Shown here piece by piece: positions 10,678 to 19,067 of a DNA stretch of 64,000 nt (position 1 is its first letter; every line of letters starts with the position of its first letter). Both the position numbers and the translations under genes were made by a program. This DNA is from Eleginops maclovinus. Taxonomy: Eukaryota; Chordata; Actinopteri; Perciformes; Eleginopidae. The stretch covers positions 620,001-684,000 of the forward strand of contig NC_086368.1 in NCBI RefSeq assembly GCF_036324505.1, given 5' to 3'. The notes below the pieces were generated by a model. That model saw only the letters and a list, made by a program, of their open reading frames with translations. It ran no database searches and was not told the DNA's origin.

Positions 10678-10917
10678 CCTAGCACTGACTTCAAAAAAGT
10701 CAGATACAGGATGTTTTGAGGATCACTGTACATGGAGTATATAACCTCAGCCATGTAGCAGTGCTCACTTGACTTGGTGACTGCGAAAAGCAGTTTAAGT
10801 GCCTCCCACTGATCCAAAATGTGGGAAACCGCCGGTTCTATGGAGAGCCAACGTGTGGCACACACCTTGGTGATCTGTAGGGGTTTCTCCCCACAGTTGA
10901 TGGTCTCAAATATTGCT

Positions 10918-11483
10918 TTTGTTAGAAATAATCAATATATTGAAACGGAACATTAAAAGATAATTCACTGTTTCTGGACGGATGATATTTGTCCAATTCC
11001 GGTAGTATTACCGGATGTTGTTTTTAGCTTCAGATAGCATAAAGCTGATATTGTAGTGTATGAGTAGAGGGAGAAGGACACGTGGAGTTACATACTAAAC
11101 AGACCGCCTCTACCTCTCACTCATTGATGCTGCAATAATACTATTGCGTGTTTCATAACTGATAAACCTCAGAAGGATTGCATAATAAAATATTGTAGGT
11201 GAGAGCTTCAGGACATCACTATCAAGATGGCAACGGTGACGTCATTAGAGGACCCGCCCCCGACGACGTCAGCCTATAGAAGAATCCGGAGAACCCCATG
11301 TGACAGGCAGCCAACAGGATCCAGTCCCCCCCTACCAACCAATGAGAGCACGAGAGAGGAGCACGTCTTATTTTGAAGTTGTTTATTTTATGGCCGGAAA
11401 GGGATGGTTCTATAAAACATGTTTGTATTGTGATATCGTGCTCACTTTTGTTCCGGACCGCCAGATAGTAACTACCAGGGACG
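10918..11483 (-). repeat. Repeat R, copy 2 (longest copy)
   Basis: About 566 bp, minus orientation. Its 5' part matches copy 1 (1815-1968) and its middle and 3' part match copies 3 (16785-17143) and 4 (8024-8190). Shared landmarks include ATGACGTCACCGT, GCAGCATCAATGA, GAGAGGTAGAGGCGG and TTTAGTATGTAACTCCAC. An open frame at the 5' end is conserved with copy 1 (YLAVRNK and CFIEPSLSGH), probably by recent common ancestry rather than coding. Class unknown; could be an LTR or a long terminal repeat of a composite element. Confidence 0.65.
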
Positions 11484-12313
11484 TGCACAGGTACGGGCTA
11501 ATGTTGCCCGGGCAATGGCCCGTTTGCCCTGTATTGCTGACCTGCCCTTCTGGAGAGAGCGAGAGTTTTTTATTTTTTCTGTTGTGGCCGAATCAAAATG
11601 CCCAAAATTAGTATTGTAGCGTCTCGCTGCGGGAAACACATCTCGTCAGCGCTGTCATCTGCCCCCAGTCACGTGACTCAGTTTACAATCTGACAGCTGA
11701 AAGTAAAGGAAAGCCCTCTGAGTCCTACCTCATACATTTCAAATATGCTTTAAAAACACATAGCAAGGTGAAATAAACTTATAACAAAGTTGATGTTTCA
11801 ATGGCGTGGTGCTTGTTTGCAGCAATACAATTATTGTAGCCTTAGCGTTAGTAGCTTTCTTCTTCTTCTACACAGTGTGACGACAAAAGTGTTTTAAACC
11901 AGGTACATTTTTATTATTCATATTATTCATATTCATCTATATCGCTAAGTGTGTGATTACACATTTTACGTTTTATATATATAACATTTATTATACTGTA
12001 GGCTATTGGTGCCGATGCGTTAAGACCGCCTCTAGTGTCAGATTTTGGAAAATTGGGGACTTTACTTCCTCTTGACACCGTCGGTTAGTTACAAAAAAAC
12101 ACCCAAATATACTTGTTATTGTGCTTTTATGTCTTTTCATCTGCTCCGTAAACTCCCTCAACACTCGCTCTCTTCTCTTGGTCGCCCTCTCACAAAGGGA
12201 GAACACTTCACAGACCCGCTTCATTGTAGGATTTCTGCCATGTCTCTACCACTTTAGGTTGACTATCTCCGATATTAAGTTATGGAATACTAAAGAAATA
12301 AGTAATTCAATAC
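11484..12313. other. No gene; partial hAT-like left end at 11497
   Basis: CAGGGACGTGCACAGG at about 11497 looks like a hAT-type 5' terminus but no matching right end or TSD was found. The rest, up to the copia LTR, shows no coding or structural signal I can name. Confidence 0.35.
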
Positions 12314-12627
12314 TGTTGACATATGTGTGTATGATTGACTGAGATGTATTCTGTACTACTTACCTGTTCCACACCATAAGGGGGGTGCTATTGATTTTAT
12401 AAGAGATGAATATGATTGGTGACGTCACAACCCCCTATATATATGAATGTTCTGCGCGTGATTTTTCTCTTGGCCCGCTCCCAATATGATGAAGGCTGGA
12501 AGAGCAGTTCCTTTGTTTGCTGTATAATAAATATGCCCGAAAGGCTGAAGGAAGAATTCGTCTCGTCTACCTTTCTAGTGTTGCACTATTGGACTCCTGC
12601 TGTGTGTTGGCAGTACTCCTGCTAACA
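12314..12627 (+). repeat. 5' LTR of Ty1/copia element
   Basis: About 314 bp starting TGTTGAC and ending GCTAACA, the TG...CA borders expected of an LTR. It contains TATATATA near 12437 and AATAAA near 12526, compatible with promoter and polyadenylation functions, and it lies directly before a primer-binding site. No second copy exists in the window, so the left edge is inferred from the TGTTG/TAACA ends. Confidence 0.7.
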
Positions 12628-12641
12628 GGTTATGGGCCCAG
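12628..12641 (+). promoter_or_regulatory. Copia primer-binding site, internal tRNA-iMet type
   Basis: GGTTATGGGCCCAG begins immediately after the LTR. It is complementary to the anticodon-arm region of vertebrate initiator tRNA-Met rather than to a tRNA 3' end, the half-tRNA priming known from Drosophila copia. The tRNA comparison is from memory. Confidence 0.75.
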
Positions 12642-12762
12642 TAACGACGACAGTAGTTGCAACAACGGAAAGTGTGGTGACGAACACGTTAGCTAGTTAG
12701 CTAAAAGTGTGGTAGCTAGTTTAGTGCGGTAGAACCGGGGAGCTAAGCTAAAGCTGAGAAGA

Positions 12763-15700
12763 ATGGCAAACCAAAAGGCAAAGTGGCCGACGTTCGATGG
12801 TAGGGCCGAAGAATATGAGCTCTGGGAAGAACGGATGCTGTGTTGCATGCACCGTGTTGGATTAAAAGAGACTATTCTGAATGAGCCTGGTGGACCGCTG
12901 ACCGTTGAGGAACGAGGCAAGGATAATGAACTGAATGTGGACGCATACTGCGCGTTGGCGCCATTGCTGGATAATGTGAGTTTGGGACTGATATTCAGAG
13001 ACACTAAAAACAAGGGACGTGAGAGTCTGCAAGTGCTGAGAGAGCACTACATTGGCAAAGGTAGGCCACGGATTGTTTCTATGTACATTACATTGACCTC
13101 GCTGAAGAAAGCGGATACAGAGACTGTAACTGAGTACATTATCCGGGCAGAGCAGATCTTTACAGCGCTCAGAGGTGCTGGCGAGGCACCGAGTGAGGGA
13201 CTGATGATGGCAATGATTATGAGGGGACTTCCAGAAAATTACAAGCCGTTTACGCTGATGGTAACCTATGGTTCAGCGGAGATGAAACTGGCGGAGTTCA
13301 AGGCTAAGCTGCGAAACTTCGAGGCGTCGGAGGATGCAGAGCCAGTAGCCGAGATGGCGGGAGAAAGGGTGCTGAAAGCCCGCGCAGCACTGAAGAAAAG
13401 GAGCGGCGGATCTTCGACAGACATGGCGTGTTGGCGGTGCGGAGAAAAGGGACATCGAAAAGATGAATGCACGAGGAAAGTTTGGTGCGGTTCCTGCAAA
13501 AGCACAAGCCACAGCGACAAAGCCTGCAGGAAGAAAGAGCGTGCACAAAGCTCTAGGTGCGCTCGCGCTGAAGATGGCAGCGGCGGCGGTCGTGCAGCGA
13601 GTGGTGGAGGACGGATCGGCGCGCGGGGACCCGCGGGAGACGACGTCACATTACGGGCAGAGACCGAGGACACCTGCAAGCCAGCGCAGCAGCGGCAGAT
13701 CGAGGGAAAAGGGTTGGTCGTCGACACAGGCGCGACATCCCACATGCTGAACGACAGAAGCCGGTTCAAGACCTTCGACAGCACATTCAAACCAGAGGGC
13801 CACAGCATGGAGCTGGCCGACGGGAGGCGGACGTTCGGGTTGGCTGAAGGCAGAGGGAACGCGCAGGTGTGTCTCATCGACAGCGAAGGACGCAGATGTA
13901 CAGTGACTCTTAAGAACGCCCTGTACATCCCTTCATTCCCACAAGAACTCTTCTCCGTGAAATGTGCCACTGCACATGGTGCCAAGGTACTCTTCAAGGA
14001 AGGTAACAATGTTGTTGTGGCGTCTAACGGCGCAAGGTTTAACATTCAAGTGTGTAACAGAATGTATTACTTGCAAACAGAGTGTGATGAAGATGATGTG
14101 TGCAATGTTAGCCATGATATCCAAACCTGGCACGAAATTATGGGGCATTGTAACTATGATGACATACTGAAACTGCAGGATGTAACCGTAGGCATGCACA
14201 TTAAAGGTGCAAAGCGTAAGCCTGACAAAGAATGTTATGTGTGCATAGAGGGGAAGTTTACTCAGACAAGAAACAGAAATGCAACTGACAAGGTGCAAAC
14301 ACCACTTGAGTTGGTAAACACTGATCTAGCTGGTCCAGTGACAAATGGTTCAATTGATGGTTACAGGTATATGCAATCTTTTACAGATGTGTGCACAGGA
14401 GTAGTTTTCACTTACTTTCTGAAAGCGAAGAGTGATGCCGTACAGGCTACTGAAAAGTTTCTGGCTGACGTAGCGCCTTATGGCAGTGTGAAGTGCATCC
14501 GGTCAGACAACGGGACCGAGTTTACTAGCAGAGAGTTTAAGTCACTACTAAGTAAGAACAGAATAAGACATGAGACGTCCTGTCCTTACTCCCCACACCA
14601 GAACGGGATAGCTGAGAGGGAGGGCCGCACTCTCTTCGAGATGGCTAGGTGTAAGCTTATTGGCAGCAAATTACCTAAGACCCTATGGCATTATGCTGTT
14701 CAGGAAGCAGCCTACACCAGAAACCGATGCTTTAACAAGCACATTGGTACAACACCGTACACAGCATTGACAGGGAAGAAATGTGATCTAGCTAAGATGC
14801 ACAAATTCGGGCCAGAGTGTTACGCGTACCAACAAGACAAGGGTAAACTAGATCCGAGGTGTAAGAAGGGGCTCTTCGTAGGGCACGACAAAGGCAGCCC
14901 CGCTTTTCTAGTTTACCACCCCACCAAGGGAAAAGTGCAGAAGCACAGATTGGTCAAATTTATCACAAAGACCACATGTGACAGTGAGACTCAGACTCAG
15001 GACTTAGGATTTGACCCCATTGAAAATAGTGAGAAGACAGACACATCACAGCCCAGTGCTACGAGCACAGACGTACAGACTGACAGTCCACAATCCCCAG
15101 GAGATGATGGTGAGGAGCACCACAGGGTGACGCCACAGGCCCCAAGCAGTGGGAGATACCCCACTAGAGAGCGTAAGCCCCCGAGTTATCTTTGTGATTA
15201 CGCTACTCAGGAAGATAGTGGTGATGATGATAGTACGCTCACCAGTATTGACTATTGCTATCGAGCAGTGTGTGGTGTGCCACTGACCTTTAAACAGGCT
15301 ATGGCATCACCACAGGCAGGTAAATGGAAGTGGGCAATGGACGACGAGATGCAGTCACTCGAGGAAAACCAGACCTTTACCCTGACCAAATTGCCAGAGG
15401 GCAGAAAGACAGTGGGAGGTAGGTGGGTATACTCTATTAAGGAGGATAGTGATGGACATGAGCAGTACAAGGACAGATTTGTGGCGAAGGGGTATAGCCA
15501 GAGAGCGGGGATAGATTATGGTGAGACATTCTCCCCCACGGCCAATATGACCAGTGTGCGTGTAGTCATGCAAAAGGCAGCCCAAGAAAACTTGGTACTA
15601 CACCAAATGGACGTAAAGACGGCGTATCTACATGCACCCATAGACCGAGACATTTACATGGATCAACCTGAAGGTTACGAAAAAGTGGGAGGAAACCTAG

Positions 15701-16461
15701 TGTGTAAATTAGAGAAGTCTATTTATGGTCTGAAGCAATCGGGGCGTAACTGGAATGAGATGCTACACAAATGCTTGATAAATGACAACTTCACACAGAA
15801 CCCAGCGGATCATTGTGTATACTCAAAAGAGTCTAAGCAGGCAGGGAAGGTGATTATAGTCATTTGGGTGGATGATCTTATCATCGCAGCGAATAACATG
15901 AGAAGTCTAGAGCAAGTGAAGGCAATGCTTTCCACCAGGTTTAAGATGAAGGACCTAGGCAGGTTGAAGCATTTTCTAGGCATAGACTTCAGTCAGACTG
16001 ATGATTGTGTAACAATGTCACAACAGAGGTATGTTGACAAGATTCTCAATCGTTTTGATATGCAGGAGTGCAGAACACGCGAGACACCATGTGAACAAAA
16101 GGTTGACTACACTGATGATGCACCTGAGATGACTGATGTAAGGAAATACAGGGAAGCTGTAGGTAGTCTCATCTACTTAGCTACTTGTACGAGACCTGAT
16201 CTATGTTTTGTGGTAGGCAAGCTATCACAACATTTTGCAAACCCCACAGAAGAAAACTGGGTGACAGTGAAACATGTACTGCGTTATCTAAAAGGTACTA
16301 CTGACAAGCAGCTGACTTTTAGGAAAAGCAGCGATGGTTTAGGCCTCTGGGCATACAGTGACGCAGATTGGGGCACAGACACCAGTGACAGACGGAGCAC
16401 GTCTGGCTACTGTGTGAGCATGAGCAAAAACAGCTCACTGGTATCTTGGAGTAAACAGTGA
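12763..16461 (+). CDS. Ty1/copia gag-pol polyprotein, 1232 aa, 3'-truncated
   Basis: Single open frame for gag, protease, integrase and reverse transcriptase of a copia-type LTR retrotransposon. Gag covers about residues 1-215, with a CCHC knuckle near 222 (CWRCGEKGHRKDEC). The aspartic protease site VVDTGATSHML is near 318. The pre-integrase zinc region has WHEIMGHCNYDD, followed by the integrase core with RSDNGTEF and SPHQNGIAER. Reverse transcriptase starts around 850 and has the VDD catalytic pair in VIWVDDLIIAA near 1032. RNase H begins with YSDADWGTD near 1197 and stops at SLVSWSKQ, where copia proteins normally continue with the conserved AEYMA region. Start ATG lies 135 bp after the LTR in good purine context. 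No internal stop is present, so coding decay is minimal; inactivity comes from the missing 3' end and 3' LTR. Confidence 0.93.
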   Translation: MANQKAKWPTFDGRAEEYELWEERMLCCMHRVGLKETILNEPGGPLTVEERGKDNELNVDAYCALAPLLDNVSLGLIFRDTKNKGRESLQVLREHYIGKGRPRIVSMYITLTSLKKADTETVTEYIIRAEQIFTALRGAGEAPSEGLMMAMIMRGLPENYKPFTLMVTYGSAEMKLAEFKAKLRNFEASEDAEPVAEMAGERVLKARAALKKRSGGSSTDMACWRCGEKGHRKDECTRKVWCGSCKSTSHSDKACRKKERAQSSRCARAEDGSGGGRAASGGGRIGARGPAGDDVTLRAETEDTCKPAQQRQIEGKGLVVDTGATSHMLNDRSRFKTFDSTFKPEGHSMELADGRRTFGLAEGRGNAQVCLIDSEGRRCTVTLKNALYIPSFPQELFSVKCATAHGAKVLFKEGNNVVVASNGARFNIQVCNRMYYLQTECDEDDVCNVSHDIQTWHEIMGHCNYDDILKLQDVTVGMHIKGAKRKPDKECYVCIEGKFTQTRNRNATDKVQTPLELVNTDLAGPVTNGSIDGYRYMQSFTDVCTGVVFTYFLKAKSDAVQATEKFLADVAPYGSVKCIRSDNGTEFTSREFKSLLSKNRIRHETSCPYSPHQNGIAEREGRTLFEMARCKLIGSKLPKTLWHYAVQEAAYTRNRCFNKHIGTTPYTALTGKKCDLAKMHKFGPECYAYQQDKGKLDPRCKKGLFVGHDKGSPAFLVYHPTKGKVQKHRLVKFITKTTCDSETQTQDLGFDPIENSEKTDTSQPSATSTDVQTDSPQSPGDDGEEHHRVTPQAPSSGRYPTRERKPPSYLCDYATQEDSGDDDSTLTSIDYCYRAVCGVPLTFKQAMASPQAGKWKWAMDDEMQSLEENQTFTLTKLPEGRKTVGGRWVYSIKEDSDGHEQYKDRFVAKGYSQRAGIDYGETFSPTANMTSVRVVMQKAAQENLVLHQMDVKTAYLHAPIDRDIYMDQPEGYEKVGGNLVCKLEKSIYGLKQSGRNWNEMLHKCLINDNFTQNPADHCVYSKESKQAGKVIIVIWVDDLIIAANNMRSLEQVKAMLSTRFKMKDLGRLKHFLGIDFSQTDDCVTMSQQRYVDKILNRFDMQECRTRETPCEQKVDYTDDAPEMTDVRKYREAVGSLIYLATCTRPDLCFVVGKLSQHFANPTEENWVTVKHVLRYLKGTTDKQLTFRKSSDGLGLWAYSDADWGTDTSDRRSTSGYCVSMSKNSSLVSWSKQ

Positions 16462-16784
16462 AGAAACATTTATATTTTCGTTCTACAGCAACAGATCCCG
16501 CCCTGTGTGAGTCGCGTTGACTGCAGCTGGGACTGCGGCGCAAGTCTACTGTGAGACTTGAGTGCCTTGGGACAGCGGAGGGGCTCACTGCAGCAACCGC
16601 TGCTCCTTGAGGAGAGTAACTGCAGAACAATACATGCTTTCACGTCAGAGTCTCCAAAACACCAGAAAAGTCTCCAATAACAGCAGGAAAAATCGCTGGA
16701 TTTGTCGCTAGTCGCTTTTGAAAAAAAAAAAAAAGTTGCCAAGAGGATTTGAAAAGTTTCTTCTATTGGCTGAAGTCGTCAGAG
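16462..16784. repeat. Unclassified repeat fragment at copia breakpoint
   Basis: Copia homology stops abruptly at 16461. The following sequence, with CTGCAGCTGGGACTGCGG and a 14-A run near 16718, reads better on the minus strand and resembles a dispersed fish repeat I cannot name. It leads into repeat R copy 3. Confidence 0.4.
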
Positions 16785-17143
16785 GTGGATCCATGGCACG
16801 TTCTGCTTATCCCTCTTATGACGTCACCGTCGCCATCTGTTGGCGTAGACATGAAGCTTCCACCTATGATATTCTATTGTACAATTATTCTAGGTTTATT
16901 GATTATTAAACACTTAATAGTATTAATGCAGCATCAATGAATGAGAGGTAGAGGCGGCGTGTTTAGTATGTAACTCCACACGTCATTCCCACTCTACTCA
17001 TATATACATACTATAAGCTACATGCTAACTGAGGCTAAAAACAATAACATCCGGTACTACCGGAAGTACAAAGATCTGATCTGTCGGGAGACAGTGAATT
17101 AAATCCTTTAATGTTCTGTTTCAATATATTGATTATTCTTACA
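16785..17143 (+). repeat. Repeat R, copy 3
   Basis: Same orientation as copy 4 and inverted relative to copy 2. It shares ATGACGTCACCGT, GCAGCATCAATGAATGAG, AGGTAGAGGCGG, GCTACATGCTAACTGAGG, ATCCGGTA and TTTCAATATATTGATTATT, with scattered substitutions. Confidence 0.65.
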
Positions 17144-18013
17144 TGACCCAGAAGTACTTCTATTGTACTTATCACATGGTACTGTGATGAGCAGGGGCGT
17201 CACTAGGTTTTAAGGACAGGGGGGGCTCAGCCCCCAGGAGATGCACAGGATGTGAGCAAACCTTTAATTTCACAAACAGCTAACAAAAACTGAGAAATTG
17301 CCTTACACTTTTTGGACAGATTTAACAGATCCTTTACTGTGTAAATGTTTCGGGCCACCATTACATCTTTAATACAGTACAACAACAAACACAGGAAGTA
17401 CTGTATGTTCACAGCATTAACAACAACAAAAAAAGAACCATCACATAGTTACAGTGCCCTATTTAACCAATGCTTCTTATTCATTAACAGCCCACATGTA
17501 TTATCCAAAACTATGCAAAAAAGAGCACTGTGTTCTCACTAAGTACATTTAAAATAACATGCCTACAATTGGCAGTTAGCCTACTTGGTGGGTGGAAGCA
17601 TCATGTCGTCTGTTTTTAAGGGTGGCAAAGGTGTCTATCACTCTATTGTGATTTAGGTGCTGAAGTGCGTCTTTTTCAATTGACATGACTGCAAGACTGT
17701 GAAGTCTTTTCTGACCCATTGTTTGGCGTAGCCAGGAGTGCAGCCGGCGCAGTACACTAAAGGACCTTTCACACGAGCAGCTGCTTACAGGCACTGTTAA
17801 AGCAACTTGGATGGTTGCCTCCAGGGCAGGGTGCGAACTGGAGGGGAGCAGGGGGAGCTATAGCTCCCCTAGTGGTGACATGAGCTCCCCTGGGAACATG
17901 GTTTGCGAAATTTTAGGGGAGCTCTCTAAAATATTGATATGATGACCAAATAAATGCCATTTTGGGTAATGTTTTTTTCAAAGGTGTAAAATAAGTGAAA
18001 TAAAATTCTATTC

Positions 18014-18925
18014 ATAGTTGTCAGGCTGTATGACGTCAAAATGCCCAGTTGGCGCGCAAGAAAGGCATTCGATAGCTGTCTAGTTCTACCACCGGAATTG
18101 ACCTAGGATCACCGATTACCTTTCATTCAAAATCAATGAATATCTCTACCTTAATGTGTTCTGACTGAGTAATACAATGCAAGACAGTTGTTGTTCGGTT
18201 GGTTGTTCAAATCGGCGAGGAGACAAGCCAGGACTAGGCATATCAGCAGCAGAAAAAAAACCAGGTTGTGGTTACAGTCAATAAGACGTGACCCCTGCCT
18301 TCGGAGATGCCATCAAAGTTTGGCAGCCCTCAAAGTATACACGTGAATAGTTGAATTTGCAAATAATTATTTTCTTACAAATCAGCCCTCTGTCTCAAAA
18401 CAAGCTTCAGCAGCTAACTGGTAAAGTGTAGGCTGAACTAGGTTAGCCTACTGTTATCCTGGGAAAGCATAGCATCCTCTGAGCTAGATAACTCTCACCC
18501 GCAATTTGCGATATTCAGCCAGTCTATGAAACTACACGATTCATAACACGGTGACGGTGGTTTAAGTATTTTAATTACATAAGGTGAACTTACCATTTGA
18601 TAAAACGATCACTGCAAAGACACATACTTTGAGGGTTGTTTTGACTTTGGAAGCTTTTCTGGGGTAGGAGCATCGTCTGAGTTTTCTTTATCTGCTGGTA
18701 GCCTATGCGATAAAAACATCGTCCGGACTTGTCTCTTAGCCGATTTGAACAATCAACCGAGCAACAACTGTCTTGCATTGTACTACCTTATTCAGACAAT
18801 GTTAAGCAAAGAGATATTAAGTGATTTTGAATGAAAGGTAATCGGTTCGTTAATTCCAGTGGCTGACAGCTGTGGAAAGCTTTTCTTGCACTCCGACGTG
18901 CATTCTGACGTCACGTGAAAACTAT
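18014..18925. repeat. Large inverted repeat with two THAP-like N-termini
   Basis: Arms of about 200 bp (18014-18222 and 18728-18925) are inverted copies, both containing CCGATTACCTTTCATTCAAA and ACAATGCAAGACAGTTGTTG. Each arm carries a start codon followed by MQDSCCSV[G/D]CSNR, which fits the first Cys pair of a THAP zinc finger. One reads plus (ATG at 18177), the other minus (ATG at 18778, continuing GRCFYRI); they converge. This looks like a palindromic non-autonomous derivative of a THAP-transposase element nested in element I. No clear TSD was found. Confidence 0.6.
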
Positions 18926-19067
18926 CAATTTAGAGTTTATGATTCATGAAAAAAGTGTCGCCTGCTTGCCGCTGTTTGCAGCTCCGCCCACTACCAATTC
19001 ACTCACGTGATCGTTTATTTACTGTAGCACTACATGTTTACAAGGTATTGTTGCTGCTGCTGACAGT

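Larger units (their letters stand above)
8905..10918 (-). pseudogene. hAT transposase relic (C-terminal half) split by element J
   Basis: Minus-strand remains of a hAT transposase. The upstream part (10918-10686) reads CATRWLSIEPAVSHILDQWE and ends ...YLTFLKSVLG. After removing element J and one TSD copy the frame runs directly into EVQLAIKAFEGEQVDPLKLL (from 9690 down). It continues with a segment ending SIFNMEETLKQR and, after a frameshift near 9330-9180, the hAT C-terminal dimerisation motif PHSNAEVERLFSQ with KSKLRHRMSLQNLNSILYVR (9178-8912). N-terminal BED and catalytic regions are absent. Repeat R copies flank the relic in opposite orientations. Confidence 0.8.

Noticed and set aside
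12003..12342. Small genes upstream of the copia LTR
   Set aside because: Short overlapping frames on both strands with no recognisable motif.
13266..14045. 259-aa minus-strand frame opposite copia gag-pol
   Set aside because: Antisense shadow of a strongly conserved copia coding region; no domain of its own.
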